From assembly GCF_022201045.2 (NCBI RefSeq), contig NC_068559.1:1116001-1180000 (forward strand): a DNA stretch of 64,000 bases, given 5' to 3'. Both the position numbers and the translations under genes were made by a program. Shown in pieces: positions 1-12,500 of this stretch (position 1 is its first letter; each line of letters starts with the position of its first letter). This DNA comes from Citrus sinensis (Eukaryota > Streptophyta > Magnoliopsida > Sapindales > Rutaceae). The notes under the pieces are model-generated. The model worked only from the letters and a program-made list of their open reading frames with translations. It was not told the DNA's origin and did not search any database.

Positions 1-340
1 ATATAGACACACCGTTGTGCTTGCTTAATAACGCCGCCCTGTTAAGTGTTTAACTAAAACTTGATCTTCAAAGTCACTCTTCAGATGAATCTGTATCAAG
101 AAAACCACCAACAGAGCTTCAGTGAGTTAATCGAACAAATAAACAAACCCATGTTGGTTTTGGGGCCGCATGGGAATGATGAATTGATGACAAGTAATTC
201 ACATCAACAGCAAGACACCATTTTTTAGTTCTCCAAAGAAGAAGAAAAGAGAGTGAAAAATACCTGAAATTTAACTTTGACGGATGTGATTAGCCAAGAA
301 GAATCTGCATTTAAGCTACAGTTTCTTCTTTGTTAGCTGA
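1..340. other. Downstream flank of the SUE4-like gene, window edge
   Basis: This stretch lies 3' of the minus-strand membrane protein gene and probably includes its 3' UTR. An ATG-initiated plus-strand frame of 47 codons runs from 85 to 228. It is rich in Q, N, S and E, has no recognisable domain, and begins just after a CAG that could be a splice acceptor, so it could be a terminal exon of a gene left of the window. I cannot decide between an exon and a chance frame. Confidence 0.3.
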
Positions 341-2449
341 TCAATTGGCTCTTTCTTCTTTCGGAATCTTCGGATGATACCTCGGGAACCCATTCTTGCA
401 AGCTGAAACCTGCACACATGGCAAAACATGTTTATTATTTTATTGAGTCACAGTTATCAAAAATTAAAAATAAAAAATAAAAAGTTTGGCGGATGCTGCG
501 GCCGCGGATAAACATGGTGAATATATCGCTTGCGTGTTAAGAAACGCAACGTGGGATGTTGCCACTCGGTAAGGCTTCTAGAGGGAATTTAACAGAAGCA
601 ATTAGGCATAATCTCATGACAGAACCTTAAGTTTCACATTGAATTTTGACTTTCGGTGCCTATGGATTTTAAAGTTACTTGTCTAATAAGATCCTCTGGC
701 TCATGTCATGGAGTTAAAGTTAGCTTTTTCTAATGCATAACAGATTGAATGCAGGTTCTAGACATTACCCAAAAGCTCTCTTTTTCTTGCAACTCTGCTT
801 CTTTCCGAAGAAATTTGAAATGAAAAAGGAATAAAAACTTTGGGTGTTTTAAAAGAAAATGGTCCAATTAGAAGCCACACCCAGCTCATATTTGATGCCA
901 AGGAATCAAATTTTCTTAGCACTTGGGATGTTGTCAGAATAACCCAGATCAGGAATTTGCTAAGATTCTAAAAACTAAAAAATAATAAAATAAAAAAACA
1001 GAGGAAGTTTGGTAAAGTTCATATTCTGGGCACAGTTGCAAATAGCCCATGCTCCGGAATTGGTCAAATATAAAACTTAAGTCGCCCATTCCTAAGGGGC
1101 GGCTGCCCGCCACAGATTCTATGTACATATATGATTTTAGGCATCATTTTGACTGGAGATTGAGTCAGCAATTGCAGAAACATGAAGCCATCGTATAGAA
1201 ATAAACAAAATGAGCACGTTATAGCCACATGGGGTCGCCCTATTTTTAACATGTTTCACGACAATAATTGGACTTTTCTGCCCAAAATACACATTCTTCA
1301 TATTAACACATACACAAACAAAGACTTGTTACCGCTGATGAAATTTTGATGTTAAACATATAACTTCTGTCAGGAATTTGGTTTTCTTGAGAGCGGCTAT
1401 CTTACAATTATGTAGACTAGAATCATCTCAAATTTAATTTTGTGTCATATTTATATGTAGTGAAAGCTGAAAATTTTGTGACAAATGTAATTTACAACTA
1501 GTAATTTCTCGAAAAGAAAGGACCAAACCAAACCAAACCAAACCAAACCGAACGGCTAGACTTCCAGAAGAGCAAAAAAATCAACTCTTCTGGCAGATTA
1601 ATTTGACCACCGAAATTCCTTAACCCTGCGATATAAGGCGTGCGTGATGTGACATCTAATGGTCCAGATCTTCCCATCAACCAGTTGTATGGTATATACA
1701 AGTAGACCACTACCGCATGGATATTATCACCTAGTTTTTTTTAATTCTACATGCAATTAATTAAAAAAATATCATAAACAGAAATGAGAAGACTTACAGC
1801 TTCAATATCAATTTTATAAACCAAAAGCTTTTTTCTCTCTCTGCAACTTGTTCTGTAAGCAACAACGATATGACCAACGGCCAGAGCCAACGAGCAGATG
1901 AACAACGCCATTTCCATGGCTCTAACGTAGACTCCTCTATCAATATCGGCAACACTGAAAACATATGAAGCCTTTAATGAAACGAAAATCAAAGATAGCA
2001 CTGAACAGATGGTTGTGATTCCCAAATATGGACCCCCTGAGCGCCTTGGCCCATCGCACAACCCATAAACACCTGCAAGAAGAATATAAACAAATGAATA
2101 AATAAATAAAAACTCGTTACAATATAATCATTCAGTAATATTATGCAAACGTCAGCAATCAGCACTTACAGATGATGACAGCTGATCGGATGATGGAGAT
2201 GAGTGGGATGTCGACGAGAGAGTAACGAAAGTCGTAGTCATTGAAATGGGAAGAGAGGGTGCTGAGGGACAAAGAGGAAGGAGAAAGGGAAGCGGAGAGG
2301 AGAGCAGAAGGGAGAAGGGTGTCAGCAATCGCTAGCAAAACCGGGGCTGAAAAGAGAAGCAGAGAAACTAACATGGTGATCAAGAAAAACAAAGTTTTAA
2401 AGGCTCTCAAAATAATTTTTGATTTCTCTTCCTTTGAGAAGAAACCCAT
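341..2449 (-). CDS. SUE4-like four-helix membrane protein
   Basis: Three coding exons on the minus strand: 2449-2170, 2072-1798 and 409-341, giving 207 residues. The start MGFFSKEEKSK is the first ATG after a TATATAAA at 2489-2496. Both introns have GT-AG ends, and the second (1388 nt) carries no recognisable gene. The product has about four hydrophobic helices: residues ~16-40, ~75-98, ~108-135 and ~145-168. A short basic tail ends KIPKEERAN. It matches my memory of the small Arabidopsis membrane family annotated 'alpha/beta hydrolase related' (SUE4, At3g55880, and At2g40095). I see no hydrolase catalytic motif, so that label looks wrong for this protein. SUE4 was linked to tolerance of sulfur deficiency at the plasma membrane; transferring that role here is inference. 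Exon structure is well supported, family name moderately. Confidence 0.8.
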
Positions 2450-2488
2450 CTTGGATTTGCTGTGAGTTGTTTGTGGGAGGAAGAAGAA

Positions 2489-2496
2489 TTTATATA
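2489..2496 (-). promoter_or_regulatory. Putative TATA box of the SUE4-like gene
   Basis: TATATAAA read on the minus strand, 40 bases upstream of the start codon. This implies a very short 5' UTR, or an upstream start site that uses another element. Confidence 0.4.
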
Positions 2497-4441
2497 CAGA
2501 GAGAAAAAATGAAATAAAAATGAACGATGAATGATGCCTGTGTGGGAAAGTTTGAGGGGAGGCCAATGACGAAAGGTTTTAAAAGGAGTAGTGACTCGGG
2601 GAAAAAATTAAATTAATGTTTTTATAAAATAATAGAGTATGGAACATTTCATTTGGATCCCTGGAGATTCCAATAGTTTCAAGGACAAAACTTATTAATT
2701 TTTTAATAAAGTTTTTGTTGTTAACTGCTATTTGAGTCTATTATTCTCACCTCTCTTCACGGAGTGAATAGACTTTTATCAAATTCAAGGGTACTAATAG
2801 ATACTATAAACATAAACATTTGAACTTAATTTTACATATAAACTTCATATTCTTTTTAAAAATTTACAATAAAAATTTTCCAGTCATTTAAATTCACATA
2901 ATCATAATATAAACAAAAAATTTGATATAAATATTTTATCTATCAAGATCTACCAATAGACTTATTTTTAAACTTATATATATAACGAAGAAAGTAAGCA
3001 TTCAAATAATGACTCGAACTTCACATAGAGTATGAAAATTTATTAGGTGATAAAGAGATTCAGTATTCAAATCTGCCTCACATTGAGTTGGAAGAAGAAT
3101 AAGTAACTGCAATAATGGAACCATGGAAGGGAGTTTTATGCAAGAAGATGAAAATTTTCTATTTATTTCGGAAATAATGAAAAAATGTGGGGCATCGGTT
3201 GATAATAACCATTGCATAAATTATTTGTAACTTGTAAGGGAAGGTGCAGGCTGAGGTGCGATATTTTGACTGGACTTGTCGATTTCAAAAGAAGATGACA
3301 AAGACGTGGAACTTTACACGCTCAAGTTAATTACCAGTCAAATAGAGGATTCCCCGCCCGCTATTGTTACTTTCCGCTGTTATTTGTTTTATCAACTGAA
3401 TTACCTAATTTTGCTTTACTGAAACAACTAACGGCATCTTTTTTTTCTTAACTGAAACAGAGCTCTTTCGTGATCTAATCTAATTAATGGTCCAGATCTT
3501 CTGGTACTCTGAAGATTGTGAGTTTTTACCTGATAATTACACATTGACTTTTTGACCAATTAAAACTCAAGTAAGAGACTAATATCGACCAATTTTTTTT
3601 TAGCGTGCAGAGTAATAATTGATTTTTTAAATATTTTTATTAATGTGATAATTATTATTAATTACGCGTCAAATTTATATGATGATTCGTATATTTTGAT
3701 AACTAATATCACATTTATAATTTTTCATGTGTCAATTTAATACTTATTTTATCAGTTCAGTACCATGAGGTATTTTTTGTACAAATTTATTTATGCTGAT
3801 TATATTAATTAAACTTATATGTAATTATCATTTCGACCCATTAAGTTTGTTTCCTTCTTCCTTTTTTTAATATCTGACACTTGTCAAGATGGATCTTGAT
3901 TATGTTTGTTGCAAGATTAACTACCATCCATTTTTCAAGTGAAACATTGTAATAAAATATTTATATGCCTAACTTTTTTTTTCTTTCCTCTCTTGTTCTT
4001 GGATATTTTATAATTCAAGTCAATAAAATATCTCTCTCCAATCGAGCAGGTATGATGGAACCAACAGATATTGATCACATGATCACATGCAACATTTTGT
4101 CCTCGAGAATATTTCGAGGTTTAGTTTACTTTTTTGTTAAATTTAATTAGTGGTACCTTGTTGTTATTTGATTCAAAATCATATTATAAGGCATTTTCTA
4201 ATTGGATTCTCTAGTCACCAACATTTTCAAATTCCTTTGACGTGTATGATCATATACCAAATTCAATCAATCATATATATGGCATCAATTTTTATAACGT
4301 CACCCATGATAATAATTCGTGGTACCCTCAGTAACGGATTGCCGGATAATTAGCTAGCTCATATTTAATTAACTTAATTTTAAATTTTTAAGATCCGTCT
4401 TATTATAATGTTTTATTTATTATGAACATGTTTATTATGGA

Positions 4442-4528
4442 TTTCGTTTGTTTTTAATTACATAGAGAATCTGTATACACCAATCTTCGTTTGTTTTTAA
4501 TTACATAGAGAATATGTATACACCAATC
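4442..4528. repeat. 43-bp tandem duplication, two copies
   Basis: The unit containing TTAATTACATAGAGAAT and TATACACCAATCTTC occurs twice head to tail, about 43 bases apart, with one base changed in the middle of the second copy (CTG to ATG context). Confidence 0.85.
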
Positions 4529-5890
4529 TTCAAATTAATGATCAAAACATGCATTTCCGATTAATGATCAAACCGGCATTATTTTTTTTCTTTTTTGAAC
4601 TTTCTATTTTGCTTCTTAAAATTGAGTTTGACTCGTGGGTGGCTTGACGATCTTCTCATGTCATAAATTTTAAGGCGACTTTTCACTATCCTCTGAATTA
4701 TTACCAAAGTCATCGGTCATCGTTTTCAAGATCTTTTCAGCATTTTCCTTCGAAACTTCCATATCATTAAACTTCAACCGTACATGCACTCACCAGGCAA
4801 TTGAACATTTTCAAACTTAGAATCTAATTTGAATAATAATCAAGCAGCTAAAGTTGTTCGTATGGCATTGTTACAAAGCACGCTTTAATTAATCATTGTT
4901 TGAACATTATTCAGTAATATAGGCGTTATGTGCAATTAGTAAATCAATGGTGAATGAAATTATTTATTAGATCGTCTTTCTATAGACATGTTTATAAATA
5001 CCGCAGTAAGTACAGGTATCAAAGGGCAACACTCTTTATTCAAAAGAGAATGAATCGAAATATCTCGTGTTTTACTAAAAAGTCATCGTTTCATTTTATA
5101 AATACTTTCAGTTTTTCATTATATGATGCCTAAAAAAAAGAAGAAAAAAAGTAAGAGTTGATTTTATCATATATCTTGTTTTGTTGTAAGTAAAACGTAG
5201 ATTATTTCAATCTTCTTATAACTTTGAACTTCTCAAATCTTCAATTAGTCTCTTCTTTTTTCGCATAAGGTAATACTTTTTACCTTGACGATTGAAAAAT
5301 ACATGCATGAGAGGCAAATTAATAAGCCATCTTTATCTTTGAATAAATCTTGATTTATGCTTAATTTTGTCTGTGGGAGTTGTTGGTAAATATTGACTAG
5401 TTTCTAGTTTTGCGAATCAAAAGTCTAGAATAATTAATTAATAGCCGCATAATTTTAGCAATATAAACATGTCTTTTTTTTTCTTTTTTTTTTTTTTTGC
5501 AGCCTCATTTCAATCTCAATTCTAAAGCCGCCAAATGGAAAATCTTAGTCAAACCAAATTACCAAAAGAAAAAAGAATGGTGTGTATTAATTTTTTTTTT
5601 TTGTTTTTCTTGGGGTATTTTTTTCCTCATTATCTTAAGCCGCCTCGGGCCCGGATGAAATAGTTTAACGTCACACGTATGACATAAAACGTCATCGTTT
5701 CTTTTGAAGCTTCTAGTATCATGAAAATATAAGCCAAAATTACTCTTCCTTTTTTTTTTTTTTTTTTTTTGCCTACGAAATTATCATTCACTTTTAGGCT
5801 TTATTTGAAATTAATGGTGAGAAAGTTGAAGATGATTTTAAATTTAATTTTTATGCTTGATAAAATATATTTAAAAGTTTTTTGAGGACG

Positions 5891-5989
5891 CACCTTCAAT
5901 GACAAAAATTATGATTTTTTTTGTGAAATACTTGAAATTAATTACCTCTTGAACTTTAATTTCTCTCTCAATTTTTGTCATCGAAGGTG
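5891..5989. repeat. Short foldback (hairpin) element
   Basis: CACCTTCAATGACAAAAATT at 5891-5910 is nearly the reverse complement of 5970-5989, with one mismatch, and they are separated by a 59-base AT-rich loop. It is compatible with a decayed foldback MITE; no target duplication was identified. Confidence 0.6.
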
Positions 5990-7311
5990 TATATCCTTCG
6001 CATACTTGACCATAGTAAGTTTGACTGTTTATTCTATTTTGCCATTTTAGTAAGGATTGGTTTGACTCTTTTGACGTGTCCTTGGCAAAGTAATAACAGG
6101 TGGCAGCTTGTGGTTAATTTGCAAGTAAGAAGCCATCACCCACACACATATATTTTAACATTAACCCAATCATATGTTAATTCCACAGTTGAAAGCTTAG
6201 ATATGATGGAGAAGAGAGATGTGAAACCTACAACTGTAAGTTAGAATATTGCTGGCTAAATTGTGAAGCAGTGCTTCTCAAAAACATAATTGATGATTAA
6301 TGAGAAGCTTCGTATTATTTTGGCAGTATAACGCGATTAAGAAACCATCATTTCGATGGATTAGATTAAAAAATAAATAAAATAAATAAAAATGAGACGT
6401 CATATCTTGTATGAGTGAGTGTGGCGACAATATAAGAAGTAACGTGGGTTCTAAAACAGAGAGAACAAGACGAGATAACAGAGACGATTGAGGAAAATTA
6501 AAAACACAGTGTACGGCATGTTCCATTCGGACACGTAAGAGAAAAGTTGTGTCGTGAAAACGTTAAAAAAACAGAATGTCGTTGACAAAACGAAAAAATG
6601 TGGCCCCGTAAATATGATATGCTTGTAAGAGAAGGGAAACGAAATGAGAAGCACACGCGGAGATTTCGGAGCACTTGAATGTGATGGAAGGGGTCTTGTT
6701 TTGTTTTTCTGATTTTGATTTTATCGTTGGAAATGTTCTAGAAAGCAAAGAGGAGAGAGCTTAGGGGGGTGGCGGCAAGATATGTGACCCAATTTAATTT
6801 AATTATTTTTCATGTTTTGGAATTAAAGGCATGGATATTAATTATGGTATTGGGGATGAGGTTTTCAAACGAGACACATGCAAGATGTGACCTCTCTTGA
6901 TAAAAAAACATGACTCTTTCCTTTATATTTACACGTACACATTTATTAAGATAATTATAACAACCTATGATTTAGGTATAAAGCAAATGAAAGTAACGTT
7001 AAGAGGTTAATATTGCTATTTATTCCTTCAAACATATAACGCTACTTTCATTTAATCAAACGCAGTGACTTACTATGGATGTGACATATATAATAATACA
7101 CATCAAAATAGATCAAAGTACAAATACGATAATAATCTTTCAGTGTATTATTTCAACTACGCCGTGAATTCGAGCTGTATATGAGTTTTGTTAGTACTCT
7201 TCTAACTAATATGTTAATAGGATACAATTGTATCTAATTTAATGTATCACTTGTAGATAAGTATTTTGTCTAACATGGTTGTTGACTTTATATTATTTTA
7301 TCACTAATGCG

Positions 7312-7894
7312 TAGGATTGACAATTTAAGGGCTTGGGCTGGGCTTTTTCAAGCCAATACCCAAATCCATTAGAGTAAAAGTGTAAGAGCTGGAGTTGGGG
7401 CGGACCTGAGCTTTTACTTATTTTTTCAATTTTTAAAAAATTGTTGTAAACTTAAAACGAGTTAATAATAATAAAGTTGTTGTAATCAATAATGAATAAA
7501 ATAAAATAAATCTTTTAAAAATAAAATAATAAATAAAGAAAATAAAGCAAATAAAAACTTATATATTTAGTTTTTTTTTATATTGGATTCTCTAATTCAT
7601 GAACTCTCTTAATTAATTAATTAATACTTAAAAGAGAGTTTAATATCATAATTTTAAGTATTTTGATTTATTATTGATATATAAATTAGGGATTCAAGCT
7701 TTCTTTTTTTTTCCATTATTTTTCAATTTTGAATTTATTATTCTAATTTATAATTTTTTCTAGTAAAAAAATAAAGGGCTTAGGCCTGGCCCGAGCTTTT
7801 TTTCCTAAGCTCTTGTCCAGGCCCTCATGCGGGAGGCCCGAGCCAAAGCCTGTAGGAATGGTCAGGGTTAGCCCGAGCTTTCTTGCCATCCCTA
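7312..7894. mobile_element. Non-autonomous hAT-like element 1
   Basis: The 583-bp element is bounded by TAGGATTGACAA on the left and TTGCCATCCCTA on the right, imperfect terminal inverted repeats. The flanks are CTAATGCG (7304-7311) and CTAATACG (7895-7902), an 8-bp target-site duplication with one transition. Subterminal GGGCTTGGGC/GCCCGAGC repeats sit just inside both ends. An 8-bp duplication with subterminal repeats fits hAT elements. The interior is AT-rich with no transposase frame, so any mobility would have depended on another element. Confidence 0.8.
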
Positions 7895-7902
7895 CTAATA
7901 CG

Positions 7903-8464
7903 TAATTAAGTATAAATCAATCATTATGTGTGTCACGAGTCAAAAGATGTTCATTTTTTTAAAATTGAACTCAGAATATGTATAGCTACTAATTTTGGTT
8001 TAGATATTTAGATTGTGAGGTCACATAGATAAACTCTAAGAGGTACTCATAGATTTTGTATCATAAATATTAGTAAATTTGTAATGTAATTTAAAGAATG
8101 AGAAAAAAAATGTCAAAAAATGTCTAAACAGAAGTATCACTTTTATCTTGAAGTAAAATATAATCAAGATCTTATACAAAAATAAAGTCATATGTGTATA
8201 TAATAATAATAATAATAATAATTTTGAGGTGAGTGGATTTCATGCAAATTCACTATTACATCATATGCTGCTATAATTAATGGAACAAAAGTAGTAGCGA
8301 ATCCCCAAGAAATCTTCATTTTCGTGTCTGCATGAGAGAGAGAGTGTGTGCGTGTAATAGCTATTTGCTAATGCATATCAGCGTATTTTGAACTCATAAT
8401 GATAAATTAGTGCTTACGTTGGATGGACGTAGACATATAGTCTTAGGAACATAACGTGCACGTT
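7903..8464. other. Intergenic, AT-rich
   Basis: No gene is seen. It contains an (AAT)n microsatellite at about 8200-8222 and a short (GA)n/(GT)n tract at 8336-8356. Confidence 0.6.
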
Positions 8465-8477
8465 CCAATGTAATTCT

Positions 8478-8667
8478 CACTTTTTTTTTGTGTAAGTCAT
8501 TCGGTATCCGGTAACCGCATTGGGTCCCGATTAATCCAAATTTGGAGTGTAGTCACAGTTAAAGCTCTTTACCTATTCCAAATGGCGTGTTTAGTGGGGA
8601 TCAAACCTGAGAGCTCTTCCCACAAACTCAGCATGCGCTGCCAATTGAGCCACGACCATTTGGTTAA
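8478..8667 (-). mobile_element. tRNA-derived SINE
   Basis: Read on the minus strand, this 190-bp element starts with a tRNA-like head: an A box TGGCTCAATTGG (8641-8652) and a B box GGTTTGATCCC (8597-8607), 34 bases apart. It ends in a short A9 tail (8481-8489 on the plus strand as T). A perfect 13-bp target duplication, CCAATGTAATTCT, flanks it at 8465-8477 and 8668-8680. RNA polymerase III boxes, an A tail and a target duplication together define a SINE. The tRNA part does not fold to a full cloverleaf by eye, so it is not a tRNA gene. A single transition-free duplication suggests fairly recent insertion. Confidence 0.9.
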
Positions 8668-8680
8668 CCAATGTAATTCT

Positions 8681-9352
8681 TTTTCTCCATTTCATCTACC
8701 GATTCTGTGAATCCCCAATAAAGTTGCCATAATTGTTGTCGTTGCATCATCGCTATGCATGCCTTCTCCATGAACTTATTATTCCTAGTTTAATATTGTT
8801 GTCAAGGCGGCAAATTTGATTAAGCCATTAATTCCAACGTTCTACTCATGACCCGTCTCCATTATGGCATCTAAATTTTTAATTGTTGTTTCGTAATATT
8901 CATTTGAAGTTATTAGTTGAATATTTCTTCAATCACATGATACTTCCCCCACACCGCTAGCTAGGCCGCCCTATATATAGAGTTCATTTTTGACATTTCT
9001 ATTGACTCCTCTTTTAATTTTCTTTCGTGCTTTTAATTGCAGCTTTTGCCGTAATCTCACCATGAATCTTTCACTTAATTGAAATTATAATATAACAAAT
9101 TAACAATATCAATTAAGTGCGACATTAAATAAAATCTACTATTTATCATAATTATGAGTAATTGTAAACACAAGCAGGATTACGGATTACTCCCCTAAAA
9201 TGCACGAAAGTTTTGGTCCATTGAATTCTTGCCACACATGTTTATCTTTTAAATCTCAATTGTAAAGAGTAAATAAGCACCCACTATTTTCACATGTATT
9301 TAAACAGTGGGGGTTTCAATAAATATATAGTGGGTGCCATCTCGCAATCATT
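8681..9352. other. Intergenic upstream of the ABC1 kinase gene
   Basis: AT-rich with no gene seen. It probably carries distal promoter sequence of the ABC1-family gene that begins at 9509. Confidence 0.5.
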
Positions 9353-9401
9353 GGCCCAAAATCTTCTAAAAATCATATGTCGGGCTGATCCGAACGGCCC
9401 A
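9353..9401 (+). promoter_or_regulatory. Two site II-type promoter elements
   Basis: GGCCCA occurs at 9353-9358 and 9396-9401, that is TGGGCC on the other strand, 108-156 bases upstream of the ABC1-kinase start codon. TGGGCY site II elements are enriched in promoters of plant genes for mitochondrial and proliferation-linked proteins. Their role here is inferred from position and motif only. Confidence 0.45.
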
Positions 9402-9508
9402 AGCCAATATGAATTAATTGCACACGTGTCATAATTGTGTTTGTAAAAGAAAACGAAAATGTCGAGACTTTCACCGGATGTTTCATTTTGTTATCGGCTG
9501 TTGACAGG

Positions 9509-12500
9509 ATGGCCGCGCGATCTATTTGGCGCTACGGGGGCAAGCTTGCGGTAGCAGCCACGGCTTTGGGTGGCGGAGCAGCACTTGCCAGCTCAGATGA
9601 TCCGGCGACGGCTCTCAAGCTCTGCAGCGCCGTCCCTGTCCGCCTCGTCCGTGACTCCGTCACCGCGGCCTCCATCGCTTTCGGTATTCAATTTTATTTT
9701 ATTTGTTTATGTTATTGAAATTCTGAAATTATTTGTAAATTTTTGTGCTATAATATTCTCCTATTCAGTTGCATTTCCGCCAGCTAAAAACTAATGTTCA
9801 ATTGCATTAAAATTAAGCTTGATTATTATTAAATTGCAGTTATAAAGAAAAGTTAAATTACCACGAAGTGTTCACTGTTACATTATCATCAGTCTCACGG
9901 CTTGGAAAATCTTGCATTGTTTCAATTGTATGGTGGTGTTGGCAATCACATGCTTTCTTTCCAATGTGGGTAGTCGCATGTGTGCACCGATAAATTTCAG
10001 CTGTATGTGAATTGTCTCTAGATTATGAATATTCTTTATGGGGACTGCCGGAAGGAAGTAGTGAGAGAGCGAAGGTGAAACATGAAGTTCACCTTAGGTC
10101 GGCACGTAAGCTTCAAGAGCTGTGTTTCAAAAATGGAGGAATATATATCAAGCTTGGCCAACATATTGGGCAGCTGGTATGCCTTCTATCTACTTGATTT
10201 TTAGTGAGTGCTTTTTTGGTGCTCCATCAGTATAATGTTCATCATTTTCTAGTTTAAATCAACATTTCTTTTGTTTTTTCTTTTATTTCCAGGAATACCT
10301 GGTCCCTCAAGAGTATGTGCAAATAATGAGGGAGTCTATGTTGAATAAGTGTCCAGTTTCCTCGTATGATCAAGTGTGTGATGTTTTCAAGAAAGAGCTT
10401 GGAAAAACACCAGATCAAGTATGTACTTTGGATATAGTTTTTCTTGCCTTCTCGACCACTCCTTTCGTGGAATGTAATTCCCATATAATGAGTTTTATAC
10501 GATCTTTTTTAGCTCGTTGGTTTTATCTGACATTTATATTTGGTGTTTCTCAATTTTCTCTTCAAGTTTTGATGATTATTTTCGGCTATAATTGATTTCC
10601 TCTATGGAGGCACATTGTTTTGTTTGCTTGCCACTGAATCAGTCTATTTGATGTGCAGGTTTTTGATGACTTTGATCCAGTTCCAATAGCAAGTGCTTCT
10701 CTGGCACAAGTTCATGTTGCTCGCAACCGCGATGGCCAAAAAGTGGCGGTTAAGGTTTTAGTCATTTCACTTTTACCTGAAATTTCATTTTGCACATGGC
10801 AAGTATAACCCAAGTTTTCATGCATATTGTGCTCATCTTTAGGTCTAGAATGTCTCTTATGAGGAATTTGCTATCCATGTTCAATATATTTCATCGATAT
10901 TCAGGTTCAGCACACTCACATGACCGATACTGCGGCTGCAGATCATGCCACTGTGGAATTGCTAGTGAACACCCTTCATTGGCTTTTTCCATCCTTTGAT
11001 TATAGGTGCTTTTCCATATGGTCTCTGTGTTTGCTAATCATCCTTCCTTACTATAGGATATGAGTTAAAAAAATGGGGTCTTGAATTGGGCCTTCAGCAT
11101 GCTAACCATTCACCAATAAGAGATTATTTGGATTAAAGAATGGTATTATCTGGGGGTGCTCTTCATTCTTTTGTATGTGTGGATGGGTATTTCTGTGATA
11201 AACTGCTAGTGTTAATTGGCAATTTCTTGACTTATGCAGATGGTTGGTTGCTGAAATGCGTGAAAGCTTACCCAAGGCAAGTTCCTTTAATATGGGCCCC
11301 TTTCTTTTTTTATTTGGTTCAATATTTTTTATTGTGATTTATGTATTTCACATATTCATTATAAATTTGCTGAAGTATTTTGTTAAATTTACTATTGAAA
11401 CTCTAATATATCATCTATTGTTTCTTAACACACACCCAAAAAAAAAAAAAGTTACAATTGAAAAATTTTCTCTAATCATATAATGCTTATGAGTTATGTG
11501 TTTTTGAACTCACTTAAACTCTTGAATATTTCTATTGTTATATGAAGACAGGCCAAGGCAGTCTTCCAAAATCCGTGGTTTGTACTTTAAATACTTTATC
11601 CATTGTTTGAGCTCTTTTAATTGTCAAAAGAAAATTCCTCTAGGCTACGTTTGGCATACAAGATTAGATTGGACTAATTATTAGGATTGGATTGGATGAA
11701 ATTGGATTATATAATACCGTCTTAAGTTTCGTACAATATTAGATTGGACTATATTAAATTATATTTGAATGAAATTAAATAGCATTTAACTTGACATTTA
11801 AATACAAATATGAACTATTTATGAATATTTAATAAAAAATAATTATTAATATTATTTAAAAGAAATTAATTAAAATTAAATATTTAGAAAATTAGTTATT
11901 AGGTAATCACAATTATAATAAACAAATATAAGTTAGATTAAGTTCATTTAAATTAAATTAAAAATTATTTAAATATTTAATTTAATTTTTATTAAATATT
12001 TTAAATATATTTTATTTTATCAAAAAGTTAACAAATAATATACAAGCAACCGATTATTGGTATTATTAATTTTCATGATTAATTTTAATATAGTGATTAT
12101 TAAATCAAATACTACATTAGATATTTAAGTAATAATTAATTAAATAGACAATTGTTTTTAAAGTTAATCCTAACTAAACCCATGTTTCAATTGGGATTAC
12201 AAATCCCATGATCTTAGGACTACATTTACATTTAGTCCCATAATCTAATCCAAAGTGGAGCTTGCCAAATATAAGATAAACAATTAATCCCTAAATTAAT
12301 CCAATCCTACACATAATCCTTGCTCCCAAACATAGCCCTAGGTTCCTACTTTGAAGGATTTAATTTGAACTGAAAGTTAATAGTCAAAGTTTGTTTTCAA
12401 CTATTGGGAAATTCTGCTCCAACAATTTCCTCAAACTAATTCCAATTTGTTTTTCTGTTCGAAATGATACAATATATATTGTATAAGGAAAATAATTTGT

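Larger units (their letters stand above)
2567..7303. other. Intergenic, AT-rich, no gene seen
   Basis: No coding exon is recognisable on either strand; open frames here are short, low-complexity and lack splice context. It holds a 43-bp direct duplication (4442-4528), a foldback with 20-base arms (5891-5910 and 5970-5989), and several poly(T) runs (for example 5476-5498 and 5751-5770). Confidence 0.6.

Noticed and set aside
5975..6748. Short frames in the left spacer
   Set aside because: They are phenylalanine/leucine-rich readings of AT-rich DNA without splice or codon support.
8590..8652. tRNA gene candidate on the minus strand
   Set aside because: The A and B boxes belong to a SINE head: it has an A tail and a 13-bp target duplication and does not close into an acceptor stem.
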